From: Heracleum sosnowskyi | Lineage: Eukaryota > Streptophyta > Magnoliopsida > Apiales > Apiaceae | Direction: 5' to 3' | DNA length: 64,000 nucleotides | NCBI GenBank assembly: GCA_030848705.1 | Contig: CM061244.1 | Span: forward strand, 108,955,111 to 109,019,110 | Shown: positions 21,749 to 34,100 of the stretch, in pieces | Layout: every line of letters begins with the position of its first letter | How positions within the stretch are numbered: the first letter of the stretch is position 1 | Notes under the pieces: generated by a model | The model's database searches: none | Seen by the model: the letters and a program-made list of their open reading frames with translations, nothing else | Told to the model about the DNA's origin: nothing | Position numbers and translations under genes: made by a program

Positions 21749-24700
21749 GAGTATTGAGTTGGAGAAATTTGGAGCAGACCTGTCCAATCTCATAGCGGAA
21801 CCGACTACAGAAACCGAAGAGGTAGAGTTATATGTGGGACAGTCAGGAAAAATGATCCAAATAGGCAAAAATATGGAGCCCGAATTGAAAGAGAAGTTAA
21901 TTGAGGTAATCAGGAAATATTATGATGTATTTGCCTGGGGACCGGAGGACATGCCTGGGATAGATCCTTCGGTAGCAAAACATTGCCTTAGTGTGAACCC
22001 TGATGCAAAACCGGTTAAGCAGAAGAAAAGAAATTTCGCGATGGAAAGGCAACATGTGATTCAAGTTGAAGTGGAAAAACTGCTGGAGGCAAAGTTTATA
22101 GAAGAAATTGAATATCCGGACTGGCTGGAAAATGTGGTAGTATTCAAGAAATCAAATAACAAATGGAGAATGTGTGTAGATTACACCGACCTGAATAAAG
22201 CTTGTCCGAAGGACCATTATCCCCTACCGAACATCGATCAACTGATAGACGCCACTTCGGGTCATCAAGTACTCAGTTTCTTGGACGCCTTCTCTGGATA
22301 TCACCAGATTGCAATGAATGCCGAGGATATTCCGAAGATAACATTCATCACCCCAAAAGGCACGTATGCGTACATCAAGATGCCCTTCGGGCTGAAGAAC
22401 GCAAGGGCAACCTTTCATAAAATGATCAATAAGGTGTTAAAGGAACAGATCGGTCGTAATATGGAGTGTTACGTGGATGATATGATCGTGAAGTCTATGT
22501 TCAGGGATCATGCAGAGGATCTGAGAGAGTGTTTTGAGACGCTGAGAAAGAACAACATGAGGATTAATCCAAGCAAGTGTACTTTTGGAGTTTCAAGTGG
22601 CAAATTCCCGGGATATATGGTGAGTGCTAGAGGGATAGAAGCCAACCCGGAAAAAATAAAGGCGGTGATTGATATGGAGGCACCGAAAACTATCAGGGAT
22701 ATTCAGAAACTAACTGGATGACTGGCCGCTATGCGAAGATTTATTTCCCGATCGGCTGAAAAAGCACTCCCATTCTTCGAAGTATTCCGAGGGTCCAAAA
22801 ACTTCAAATGGGGATCGAGCTGCCAGAAAGCATTTGAAGAGATCAAAAAGTATTTGGTCAAGGCCCCACTCCTTATGAGACCTGACCCGAAGGAGACCTT
22901 ACAGTTGTATTTGGCGGTGAATGACCGAACACTGGGAGCTATGTTGGTTAAGGAACATGAGAGGAATCAGCACCCGGTATTCTACATTTCGCATATGCTG
23001 AAGGATGCAGAAACGAGATACCCGAACGCAGAAAAGCTCGCTTTCGGATTAGTAGTGGCATCAACGGATCAACCTTTGAAAAAGATACTTAAGAGATCAG
23101 AAGCTTTGGGCAGAGTTGTGGCTTGGTCAGTTGAGCTGGGGGAATATGACTTGGAGTATGTGCCCAGAACATCCATCAAAGCCCAAGCGTTGGCTGATTT
23201 TATAGTGGAATGTTCTTTCTCGGGACCTAAAGATCTAACGCCGGAGGAACAACTAATTCAGGCCCCTGGGAAATGGAAGCTCTTTGTGGACGGGTCAGTC
23301 ACGAAAGCTAAGTATGGAGAATGAATGATCCTCACCAGCCTCGATGGCTTCGAGATACGCCAACATATCAGGTTCACTTTTCCCCTAACTAATAATGAGG
23401 CTGAATATGAAGCATTGTTGTCAGGACTTGCTTTAGCAAGGAGCCTAGAGGTGAAGCACATAAGGGTATTCAGTGATTCTATGCTAGTGGTGAAGCAGTT
23501 TTCTGGAGAATATGGGCAAAAAGATCCCCGAACGAAGGCATATACAACCAAGGTACGTGAAACTGCACTTCATTTCGAATCTTTTGAATTAAATCAAGTG
23601 GCCAGGGAAAACAACAGCCGAGCAGATGCTCTGTCTAGACTCGCCTCGGCAGAAACCCAGAACCTAACAGGGTCAATCTATCTGACCGAGGTGAGCGTAC
23701 CATCTATTGACAAGAAGCAATGTTTGGAAATCCATCAAGGGGTTAATTGGATGACCCCCATCAGAGCCTTCTTGGAAAAAGGAACCTTTCCATTGGATAA
23801 GAATGAAGCACAGAAGGTGAGGTATCGGTCGACTAGCTACACCTTGGTAGGGGGACGACTATTCAGACGGTCAGCTACTCAACCGCTTCTGAAATGTCTC
23901 ACCCCCGAAGATCAAAGGTTAGTCTTAGAAACAGTGCACGAAGGAATTTGCGGGGAGCACCTAGTAGGGCGGTCGTTAGCTTTCAAGGTGTTGAGACAGG
24001 GTTTCTTTTGGCCGACCGTAAGGGAAGACGCCAAGAGTTACTCCAAGAGGTGTTGGCAATGCCAGTTGTTCAGTACGGTACCAAAACAGCCGCCCAAAAA
24101 AATGTCATCGGTTCTCAGTCCTATCCCCTTCGTCATGTGGGCGGTAGACATCGTGGGAATTCTGCCAACTAACACCAAACAGGCTAAATACTGTATTGTG
24201 GCCATCGATTATATGACAAAGTGGGTAGAAGCTCGACCATTATCCGCCATAACTGAGGAGGAAGCAAAGAAATTCATGTTGGAATAGGTAATACTGAGGT
24301 TTGGTATCCCGATGGTTTGCGTGTCTGATAATGGAACCCAGTTTATTGAAAGCAAATTCAGGAAGTTCTTGGCAAATTTTGGAATCCAACAGAAGTTCAG
24401 TTCGGTCGGACACCCACAAGGGAATGGAGCTATTGAGGCAGCGAACAAAATCATCTTCGATGGAATTAAGAAGCGACTCGGAGACGCTAAGTGAATGTGG
24501 GATGAAGAGCTACCTTATGTTCTTTGGGCTTACCGAACCACCCCTAGGTCCTCGACGGGAGAAACCCCATTCAGGTTAGCATTTGGAACGGACGCGTTGA
24601 TGCCCGCGGAAATTGGTCTGGAATCTTACCGAACACAGGTGTTTAATGTGGAAAGTAATGAGTTCAGACTTCGGGCAAATGTGGACTTAGTGGTTGAAGA

Positions 24701-24980
24701 AAGAGAAGCTGCTCACCAACGCAACGTCCGATACCAGCTTCAAGCCGCTCAGTACTATGACGCTGGAATAAAAAAGAGATCGTTTCAAGTAGGGGATCTC
24801 GTCCTCAGAGAGCTAGCTACTTCTATGCCGAAAAAGCAAGGGAAATTAATGCCAAATTGGGAAGGCCCCTACACGGTAGTTGAAGTAGTTCGGCCAGGGA
24901 CATACAAGTTATCAGGGACGAACGGTTCCTTGATAAAAAATACTTGGCATGCTTCACGCCGCCGTAGATTTTACCAGTAA
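21747..24980 (+). pseudogene. Gypsy polymerase: RT, RNase H, second RNase H, integrase
   Basis: One long frame broken by four stops: TGA 22719, TGA 23322, TAG 24285 and TGA 24492. RT has the catalytic YVDDM (Asp at 22476). The first RNase H covers about 22800..23210. The second, archaeal-type RNase H begins at FVDGS (about 23284), then NNEAEYEAL, FSDSM and ADALSRLAS. Integrase has a His/Cys zinc region ending CWQC, then the D, D and E of AVDIVG, VSDNGTQF and NGAIEAANK. The C-terminal part has the GPY-type motif WEGPYTV. Stops fall at conserved positions, so it is inactive. Confidence 0.9.
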
Positions 24981-25653
24981 GCTTACTGGAAATTTTCATC
25001 ATATCAATACTTTTGATTCAGTAATTTCGTTCAGTATTTTCTTTACTTTAGTATGATGTGAATCAACATTTTTAATCTGAAACCATGTCTTGCGTATTTG
25101 GATAAGCATTTTTGCCTTCAGTATGTATGCCAATTGATTTGTTTACCTATAACATGTATGCATGATTAAGGTTAATATACGATCAAATACAAAATTTGTA
25201 AGCCCACACTCGGGAACATTCGAAATAACCTATGTGCTTCAAATTTTGGCATCAAGCATGTATGGTTAATATTCCCAACCGGATTGTATATCTGTCACAT
25301 GTCAACCCTTCGAAATAATAAGGGGAAAGGTAGATAGGAAAACGCCAAGGCAATTTATCAGCCGAAGAAGCGTTCATATAGAAAAACGCCAAGGCAATTT
25401 ATCAAGCCGAAGAAGCGTTATGCGGAAAAATGCAAAGGCGATTTGTAAAGCCAAAGAAGCATTATGCAATTAAGAAAACGAATGTCGAAATAAAGCTAAG
25501 GCAAACAAATAAGACCTAAAAGCAGAACAAGAACGAACGCCAAAGAAAGCTAAAATAAAACTATTTTAAGCTAAGTCGATTTAATTAATAAAAAACCCGT
25601 AGGCAAAGTTAAGCCCGAAGGCAGTACGTTAGTTACATATTCAAATAAAACAG
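24981..25653. other. Non-coding 3' region of the gypsy element
   Basis: No open frame. It contains a short tandem repeat at about 25335..25465 with units like AAAAACGCCAAGGCAATTTA, in three degrading copies. Confidence 0.6.
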
Positions 25654-26336
25654 CTACTCCGACAAATCGGACTCGGGATCCGAGCTGACCACAGGAGGCA
25701 CATCGGGCTCTTCAGGACGCTCGATGGGATTCTCCATGCCTTCCTCCAGGAGAAGTTTATAATCCATCCCCGAAGCATGGGCCTTGCGAATCACCTCCTC
25801 GTAGCCAGCTGTAAACCCCCGATCTTCGGACAGGACGACCAGCTTCTGAGCCTTCTTCTCGACACGTCAAGAATCCCTCAGCTTGGCCTTAACCTGCCCC
25901 AGACGAGCAAAGGCCGAATCAAGGTCAATCTTGACACTATCTCGATCGGTCACCACTTGAGTAAGCCTCTGCTGCAACGAGACAACTTCCTTATGCAAGG
26001 CATCACGCTGGCCCTCAGCAGTCTTGGCTCTCCCCTCCACCAACTTCAGCCCCCGGAGCTGCGAGTCCACGTCTTTGACTTTTTGCTCCACGGCCGCAGC
26101 CCAAGGAACGGCCTAAGGAACAAACAATAATAAGCCTAAGTGGCAAAAAATCAAAATGAACGAAGGAAGATTGTGGAGACTTACCATGGTGATATGCCCT
26201 AGCAGCTCAGAACAAGCAGAGGACGCTCCCGCCTGATCATACACGGAGCGATCCTTGGGAAGAATGAAAGCACGTCACATGTCTGTTCCAATCTCCTTAG
26301 CATCTAAGGGAGCTCCAGCGGCCGGTCCATATCCTG
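25654..26336 (-). pseudogene. Antisense gene of the gypsy element (coiled-coil protein, spliced)
   Basis: Lies on the strand opposite pol, between integrase and the 3' LTR. Exon A (about 26336..26185) starts after a TTGCAG acceptor and ends ACCATG/GTAAGT. Exon B (26112..25654) starts after CTTAG and joins in phase 0. Exon B encodes a heptad-rich coiled coil (EQKVKDVDSQLRGLK onward), then GFTAGYEEV and an acidic tail ending SDLSE. Each exon has one TGA stop, so it is decayed. This arrangement recalls the antisense 'putative gypsy type transposon' proteins of Tat elements. The N-terminal domain of those proteins is not visible upstream. Function is unknown. Confidence 0.65.
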
Positions 26337-27224
26337 CAAGGACAAAATGGGACAGAATTAGCCTTGTATTCGGATGATTTAAAAGAACAGGTATACAAAG
26401 AATTAGTTTAATGGTAAGAATAATGGTAAGAACCGAGTACAGAGGGCTGAGATTTACAGAAAGAAGCCCTATAGGTTGTAGAAAGAGGAGGTTTTTTGCG
26501 AAGCTCAAGAAATCCCGAAAGATGTTCTAGGGTATGAAGATAGAACAAAGAATGTTCTAAAGGTGAGTATCGGCCGAAGGGTGTTCATGCCTGGAAAGCT
26601 ACCCAGAAAAGCGCGTACTCTACACCCTGGTTTCAGTTCTACTAGCAAAGTGCGAAATTGCAGTTATTTCGCTATATTTTGGCACTAAACTACCCCAAAG
26701 TATCCTACAGACCCAAAGGCACCACTATACTTACATATACAACGTACGGCAATTACATTACATAAAGAACAGTAAAGGAGAGAAAACTTACTGGTGTTAG
26801 AGAGTAAATACGTTGATTCACGACGTGGTATGGAGTTGATCCCGCCTATGCTTTATTCTCCGTAAATTTTGTAGAGGAAAGAAACTTTTGCAAAGAAAGG
26901 AAAGTTTTGTAGGTATTATCCGTGGGTGTCTATATGGAATGGTAGATGGGTAGCATAAAATGGCGGTTAAGTGAGTATTGTTTAGCCGTTTCGAAATTAA
27001 CGGTTGAGATCGAGACTTTCTGAATTCATGGTGAAGATTGACTTGGTAAAACGTGTAACTCCAAAGAAATCTTTATGACAACAACTGTCTCTTGCTGACG
27101 TGGCCAAGGCTGTCGATAGACAGGTGTTACTTCGTTTGGCCAGCATATTGTCCTAGAGCGTTCTCGAAGATGGGCTGATACGTGGGCCTTCGATAGAAGA
27201 TTCTTCGACCAAAGGCTAGGGACA
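26337..27224. other. Gypsy untranslated region before the 3' LTR
   Basis: No coding domain. It probably contains the promoter and lost 5' exons of the antisense gene, and ends in the purine-rich AAAGGCTAGGGACA, which serves as polypurine tract. Confidence 0.5.
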
Positions 27225-27634
27225 TGTTAGAGATATATGCCCTATCTTTATTGGGCCGAACCGGAAACACAAAAGTCCATCAAAGAGGTGGGCTGAATGA
27301 ACCAAACTCGATGACAGGGGAAGACCGATGTCGCAAGCCCATATCAAAGCTTGTGACCAACGGCTCTAGGACTCAGTCAGAGTCCAACTGCCCACGTGGG
27401 AGCGAGGTCCACGTCCCGAACATGGGGATTGGGAAATACTGGTAAAAGAAAAGAAACAGGTTTGAGTTCATCATTCATTCACACACAACATAATTATAGT
27501 TCTCGTACGTTTCTTTACTCACAAAAGACCAGTTAACTGATTCTCACACCGGAGGTGAATCGGGGGCACATCCCTCGCATTCTTCTCATTGTAGGTATGA
27601 CCGGACGAAGTACGGCAGAAAACTGGTTCCAACA
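27225..27634 (+). repeat. Gypsy 3' LTR
   Basis: 410 bp, from TGTTAGAGATATATGCCC to GGTTCCAACA. It is strongly similar to the reversed LTR at 45398..45816. Confidence 0.88.
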
Positions 27635-28238
27635 ATTACTACGATCATTGATTCTATACTTAGTTATTTTGAGAATCCAGGCGTAGTTGGTCATCCCCAT
27701 CTATCTAAATTTTTTATTCACTTCTCATCTTTGTTAGTTGTTACATTATTACAATATTAATGAAATTTTAATATTATAAAGTAAACATGTATCAATGACT
27801 TCATATTACAGTTAAATCTCTTTAAAGTAATCGTCTCATAACCGGAAAACAAATATTACTTTATCGAATTTATTATTTTATCGAGAGTAAAAATACACTG
27901 TGTCTATTGTGTTAAAACCGAAAAAAATATATTATTTTAGTGAAATTATTACTTAATCGATGTTCAACGATAATTCCATCCAACCCATGACTTTGTCGTA
28001 TATTCGTATTATATTACCTAAAAAGACATTTTTCACATACGATATTTTTCTACCACTGAACGTGTACCAATAAAAATAAATAAATTACGAGTGAGTATTA
28101 TACACTCAAAAAGTACCTCGTAAGGACTTCCGGGATTATGATAGCAATGTTCTATCTAATTGTAGGTGGGTGGTCGTCATTTTATTTTTCTAAGAATGCG
28201 AATTGACGCAGAATTCTTTTTTTGCCGGAAATCACAAC
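27635..28238. other. Spacer between gypsy and copia elements
   Basis: AT-rich, no gene. The ACATA at 28239..28243 is the left target duplication of the copia element. Confidence 0.6.
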
Positions 28239-28243
28239 ACATA

Positions 28244-28787
28244 TGTTAGATATAATTGCTGATGTTTGTTTATCAGTGTTTAAGCAACAGGTACTGATCA
28301 GAGTTTATCGGAAGCCGGTCAGAGTTTATTTAAAGTCTGACAGGGTGAAGAGTTTAAAGGAAGCCGGTCAGAGTTTGGTAAAGTCTGACAGGATGAAAGT
28401 TGACTTAGCTGTCGGTGCAAAGATAAAGATTCTAGAAGCAATATATTCTGAAGATGGAAAGAAGCAGAATATATTGATACAGCTAAGGAGACTGGACAGA
28501 AGACTGAAGCAATCCTTAATTGATATCAATTGTATAGCTAATTTTTAGGAGTATCAATTAGATAAGGATTGTATGTAACTGTGTACTATATAAACACAGA
28601 TAGGTTATCCCTAGAAGGGACGCGAACATTGAATACATTATTCTTGTAACCTAGTAGCTCTTTGTGATTCATTAACATCACTAAGAGAGAATTATTTAAT
28701 ATAATTCAGTTTGTTGATTTACAAACCTGTGTTATTAATTGTTATTCTCATACATACTTGATTATATATTGTGTATTTGGCCTAACA
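28244..28787 (+). repeat. 5' LTR of the Sirevirus-like element
   Basis: TGTTAG...CTAACA. TATA box ACTATATAAAC near 28584, so transcription should start near 28615. Three copies of CAGAGTTT (complement of AAACTCTG) lie in the U3 part at about 28299, 28320 and 28367. Confidence 0.95.
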
Positions 28788-28789
28788 AT

Positions 28790-28802
28790 TGGTATCAGAG
28801 CC
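28790..28802 (+). other. Primer-binding site (initiator tRNA-Met type)
   Basis: TTGGTATCAGAGC follows the 5' LTR by two bases. TGGTATCAGAGC is the standard copia PBS complementary to the 3' end of initiator methionine tRNA. Confidence 0.9.
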
Positions 28803-28850
28803 AAGGCTGTTTAATATATACAGTTTTACGATTCAAACACAGTATTAATC

Positions 28851-31175
28851 ATGTCTGAAGAAAATCAAACTGCTCCTAAGGCTGAACAGGTTAAGCCCAA
28901 TTCTGTGAGTCGATATGAAACAATCAGGGTTCCAATTCTCAGGCCAGTAGAGTATCCGATTTGGAAGGTTAAGATGACCATGTTTCTGGAGGCTACAGAT
29001 CCAGAATACCTTGACAGAATCTATGATGGTCCTCATATGCCGACTAAATTGTCCCCTGTTGTTGATGGACAAGAACAAAAGACTGTTCCAAAGGAAAAGA
29101 AAGATATGACTCCTGAGGACATCTCATCAATTGCAAAAGATGCAAAGGTTAGACATCTTCTCCACAGTGCTTTAGATAATGTTATGTCTAACAGAGTAAT
29201 TGGCTGCAAGACTGCCAAAGAGATTTGGGATGCTTTAGAAGTCAGATGCCAGGGAATAGGTGCTATAAAGAAGAACAGAAAGACAATACTCACACAGGAG
29301 TATGAGCACTTTGATTCAAGACCTAATGAAACCTTGACTGAGACTTATGACAGATTTTGTAAACTGTTGAATGATCTGTCTCTGGTTAATAAAGAATATG
29401 AGCTTGAAGAGTCTAATCTCAAGTTTCTGTTATCTCTACCTGAAAAGTGGGATTTAAAGACAACCACAATAAGAGATAATTATGAGCTTGCTGATACAGA
29501 TCTTGATGAAATCTATGGGTTATTGAAAACTCATGAACTGGAGATAGAACAAAGGAATAGAAGATTGAGTAAAAAGACAAAATCTGTTGCTCTCAAAGTC
29601 GAGGAGAAGCCCATTAAGAAGGAATCATCAAGGAAGAAAGCCAAGGGAAAGGCTTTAGTCATTAAATCTGAAAGTGAGTCATCAAATTCTGATGATGACT
29701 CAAACTCTGGTGAATCTTCTGACTCTGGTGATGATGAAGAACAGATGATGCAAATGGTTGCATTGATGGTGAAGACCTTCAAGAAGATGGGGTTCAAGAA
29801 CTTCAAGAAGGGAAAGAGATTCTCAAGGAGAGATTCAAATTCTGAGAAGAAGAATTTCAGAAAGTCTGATGGAAGGGATACCAAGTCTGGAAAGAAGGAC
29901 AAATCTGAGATCCAGTGCTACAAGTGCAAAGAGATGGGTCATTATGCCCCAGAGTGCAAGAAAGGCAAAACTGAGAAAGCACTCATCTCTAAAGGCAAAG
30001 ACTGGGCAGATACTTCAGACTCTGATGATGGAGAAAATTATGCTCTTATGGCAACTGTCAGAGATGAGACTGAATCATCTGAAAATAAGGTACCCCTAAC
30101 TACTTATGCTTATGATACTGATAATATATCTGAGTTAAGAGTATATCTAAAAAGTGTTCATGTTAGCTATAGGGATCAGACTTTAGAAAATGAAAGAATT
30201 AAAGCTGAGAATCTTAGTCTTAAAGATAGAAACAAGTTTCTTGAAGGAGAACTTGAAAGTATGAAGCAGATTCAAAAAGAAAGAGATGATGCTGTTTATG
30301 TTGAACAGGAGTTGCTTAAAAGGTATAGGCAACTAGAATCTGATTTAGAAAAAGAAAGAAAAATAATCAAGACATGGACAGATTCTGGAAGAGACACTCA
30401 TCAAGTGTTTCAGACTGATTCTGTAGGTTTAGGTTATTGTGAAAATGATGAACTTAGGTTTAAAGACAAGGTTAAGGTAAAACCACAACTTAAACCTGTG
30501 AAATTTGTTCCAGAAACCAATAAGTTAAAATCTGTTGTAATAAGAGAAGCTGATATGGAATCAGATGAAGTCTGTGAAAAACAGGAAAATATTATAACAG
30601 AAAAACTTATGGAAAGAGAAGCTGTTAGAAAGCCAGTAAAAACTTGTGAAAAACAGGTTAATGTTGGTTTGATGACAGGGAAACAGTTTAATCATAAGCT
30701 GAAAGAGATAAAATCTGCCATGAAACCAAAAGGGTCCAAGAAGAATAGGAATGGAAAGATAGGCATAAATAATAGAAATAATCATTTGCCTACTGGTGCT
30801 GCTCCAAGGAAAACATGTTATAATTGTGGTAGTTCTAATCATCTTGCTAGATTTTGCACTAAGAACAAACATATTAATTCTTTATCTTCTACTTCAGGAG
30901 TAAAGAATGATTATGTAAGGGTTAAACCACAAACTTTATGCACACACTGTGGGAGCACTTGGCATTCCATTTATACTTGCAAGAGTTATCATGCTATTTA
31001 TCATAACTATTATGAGCTAAAACCCAATCTGAAGTGGGTTAAAGCAAACTCTGCAAGTGTAAAGTCTGACAATGTTAGCTTAAACTCTGTTGATAGTAAT
31101 TCCGCTGCAAAAGCTAACACTGTTAAGAAAGACAAAGGATCCAAGCAAGTCTGGGTCCTTAAAACTAATACTTAG
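28851..31175 (+). CDS. Copia Gag polyprotein
   Basis: A 774-aa capsid/nucleocapsid protein that would form the virus-like particle. The N-terminal half holds a UBN2/retrotran-gag type region (WKVKMTMFLE at about residue 43, AKEIWDALE). A Ser/Asp/Glu-rich linker follows at about 270-300. Zinc knuckles occur at residues 356 (CYKCKEMGHYAPEC), 656 (CYNCGSSNHLARFC) and 697 (CTHCGSTWHSIYTC); the last is spaced like the others. A coiled coil lies at about 435-510. The start ATG is 63 bp after the LTR end plus PBS, and the frame is fully open. Ends at TAG 31173, in a frame different from pol. Confidence 0.93.
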   Translation: MSEENQTAPKAEQVKPNSVSRYETIRVPILRPVEYPIWKVKMTMFLEATDPEYLDRIYDGPHMPTKLSPVVDGQEQKTVPKEKKDMTPEDISSIAKDAKVRHLLHSALDNVMSNRVIGCKTAKEIWDALEVRCQGIGAIKKNRKTILTQEYEHFDSRPNETLTETYDRFCKLLNDLSLVNKEYELEESNLKFLLSLPEKWDLKTTTIRDNYELADTDLDEIYGLLKTHELEIEQRNRRLSKKTKSVALKVEEKPIKKESSRKKAKGKALVIKSESESSNSDDDSNSGESSDSGDDEEQMMQMVALMVKTFKKMGFKNFKKGKRFSRRDSNSEKKNFRKSDGRDTKSGKKDKSEIQCYKCKEMGHYAPECKKGKTEKALISKGKDWADTSDSDDGENYALMATVRDETESSENKVPLTTYAYDTDNISELRVYLKSVHVSYRDQTLENERIKAENLSLKDRNKFLEGELESMKQIQKERDDAVYVEQELLKRYRQLESDLEKERKIIKTWTDSGRDTHQVFQTDSVGLGYCENDELRFKDKVKVKPQLKPVKFVPETNKLKSVVIREADMESDEVCEKQENIITEKLMEREAVRKPVKTCEKQVNVGLMTGKQFNHKLKEIKSAMKPKGSKKNRNGKIGINNRNNHLPTGAAPRKTCYNCGSSNHLARFCTKNKHINSLSSTSGVKNDYVRVKPQTLCTHCGSTWHSIYTCKSYHAIYHNYYELKPNLKWVKANSASVKSDNVSLNSVDSNSAAKANTVKKDKGSKQVWVLKTNT

Positions 31176-31188
31176 TATTTGTTTGTGA

Positions 31189-34100
31189 TTGCAGGGTATA
31201 ATAGAGAGCACACTTATCTTGGACAGTGGATGCTCAGGACATATGACTGGAAATAAAGCCCTGCTATCAGACTTTGAGGAGAAGGTTGGCCCAAAAGTTT
31301 CCTATGGAGATGGCAACATAGGACACACTCTGGGATATGGCAATATCAATCTTGGAAGTGTCATCATTACAAATGTAGCTCTAGTCTCAGGACTCAAGCA
31401 TAATCTGTAATCTGTGAGTCAAATCTGTGACAGAGGAAACCATGTAGATTTTCATAGTGAATACTGTGAAGTTATCAGTAAATCTACTGGAAAAGTTGTT
31501 CTAGTTGGACACAGGCACAACAACATTTATGAAGTAAGTTTGGTAACAAACTCTGATGGAAGAACAGTGTGTCTGACTGCAAGAATGTCAAATGAAGAGA
31601 GTTGGAATTGGCACAAGAAGCTCTCTCATATCAATTTGAACAACATCAATGAGCTAATAAGAAAGGATCTTGTAAGGGGACTTCCAAAATCTATACTCAG
31701 TCTAGATGGCTTGTGTGATTCTTGTCAAAAAGCCAAGCAAAGGAAGTCATCTTTCAAGAGCAAATCTGAATCTTCAGTAGTGGAACCTTATCATCTTCTA
31801 CATGTTGATCTCTTTGGACCAGTGAATGTGATGTCCATGGGCAGAAAGAAATATGCTCTAGTAATTGTTGATGAATATACTAGATATACATGGGTGTATT
31901 TATTGTCAAAGAAGGATGAAACTGCTCAAACTCTGGTGGATCATGTAAATCTACTGGACAAAGGATCACAGCACAAAGTCAAAATTATAAGGAGTGATAA
32001 TGGAACTGAATTCAGAAACTCAATCATGGAAGCTTTCTGCAAGGAAAGAGGAGTGAAACAAGAATTTTCTGCACCTGGAACTCCACAGCAAAATGGTGTA
32101 GTTGAAAGGAAGAACAGAACTTTAATTGAAGCAGCTAGAACTATGCTTGATGAAGCAAAATTACCAACATACTTCTGGGCAGAAGCTGTTCAAACTGCTT
32201 GTTTTACTCAAAATGCAACATTGATCAACAAGCATGGGAAAACACCATATGAGATGGTGAAAAATAAGAAGCCAAATTTGAAATATTTTCATATATTTGG
32301 ATGCAAATGCTTTGTGTTGAAGACTCATCCTGAACAGTTGACAAAGTTCGAGTTAAAAGCTGATGAAGGAATCTTTGTTGGTTATCCATTGTCAACAAAA
32401 GCATTCAGAGTTTACAATCTAAGAACTAAGCTGATCATGGAATCCATACATGTGTCATTTGATGACAAGAAAATAATTGGACTTGAAGACAAGGATGGAT
32501 ATGATCAACTACGTTTTGAAAATGAAGATCTATTTTCTGATGATATAAACTCTGATGAAGCAGGGTTGACAAACTCTGACGAAGCATACTCTGAACCTCT
32601 ACTGGTAAATACTGGAGAAACTGGAAATTCTCAAATTGAACAAAATAGAGAACCAGTTGAGGGGGAGCGTGAAGAAGATCAACAAGACAGAGCAAGTGAG
32701 TCAGTTGAGGAAACTGATTCAAACTCTGACAGTTCAAACTCTGAGCCATCCAATTCAGGGGGAGCCTCAGATGCTGCAGAAAGTCAACATATGAATCAGG
32801 AGAGCATGGATCAAGGGGGAGGATCCAATAATGATGCAAGAAACCACTTACCAACAGCAAGAAGGTGGACACAGGCACACACACCTGATCTCATAATTGG
32901 AGATCCTGATGCTAGTGTGAGAACTAGAAGTGCAACAAATAATGAGTGTCTGTATCATGCTTTCTTGTCTCAAACAGAACCAAAGAAAGTGGAGGAAGCT
33001 CTTCAAGATGCTAATTGGATTACAGCAATGCAAGAAGAGTTAAATGAATTTGAAAGAAATGAAGTCTGGACACTTGTACCTAGACCAAAGAATAGATCAA
33101 TTGTAGGTACAAAGTGGGTTTTCAGAAACAAGACTGACAGTGAAGGTGTGATTACAAGAAACAAGGCTAGACTTGTGGCAAAAGGATATTCACAACAGGA
33201 AGGAATTGACTATGATGAAACCTTTGCTCCAGTTGTAAGATTGGAGGCCATAAGAATCTTTCTGGCCTATGCTGCACACAAGAAGTTTAAAGTCTTTCAG
33301 ATGGATGTAAAAAGTGCTTTTCTCAATGGGAAGCTTGAAGAAGAAGTATTTGTTGAACAACCACCAGGATTTGTAGATCCCATGCATCCAGATTATGTCT
33401 ACAGGCTTGACAAGGCATTATATGGACTAAAGCAAGCACCAAGAGCATGGTATGAAACTCTTGCTCAATTTCTTTTAGAAAGTGGGTTCACAAGAGGTAC
33501 AATTGATAAAACTTTGTTTTATTTCAATTCTGGTGATGATTTGCTTTTAGTTCAAATTTATGTAGATGATATTATTTTTGGATCTACTAATGACAAACTC
33601 TGTAAGAAGTTTGCAAAGCTTATGCAATCCAGGTATCAAATGAGCATGATGGGAGAGCTTAGTTATTTTCTAGGCTTACAGGTCAAGCAAACAGATGATG
33701 GTATTTTTATCAATCAAGCAAAATATACCAGAAATCTTCTCAAGAAATTTGGTATGCTTGATAGTTCATCTGCTACAACTCCCATGGCTACAGCAACAAA
33801 GCTAGACAAAGACACAGGAACCTCAGTAGATATGACAAACTACAGAGGAATGATAGGGTCATTACTGTATCTTACTGCAAGTAGACCTGATATCATGTAT
33901 GCAACATGTCTTTGTGTAAGATTTCAAGCAGATCCAAGAGAGCCTCATCTAACAGCTGTAAAAAGGATCTTCAAATATCTCAAAGGAACCATAACCTTGG
34001 GTTTATGGTATCCTAGAGAATCAGAGTTTAAGCTAATTGGTTACTCTGATGCAGATTTTGCAGGCTGTAAGATAGACAGAAAAAGTACAAGTGGAAGCTG

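Larger units (their letters stand above)
21392..27634 (+). mobile_element. 5'-truncated Ty3/gypsy (Tat-like) retrotransposon
   Basis: Runs from inside the protease domain, cut exactly at the CACTA terminus, to the end of the 3' LTR. It contains protease, RT, RNase H, a second RNase H, integrase, an antisense gene and the 3' LTR. The 5' LTR, gag and the front of protease are absent. The dual RNase H and the antisense gene in the 3' region are features of the Tat lineage. A reversed fragment of the same family (LTR plus gag start) lies at 45156..45816. Confidence 0.88.

Noticed and set aside
28222..28548. A 108-codon ORF across the copia 5' LTR, repeated in part in the 3' LTR at 40643..40912.
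   Set aside because: It is LTR U3 sequence; the 3' copy differs in its end and no protein signature is seen.
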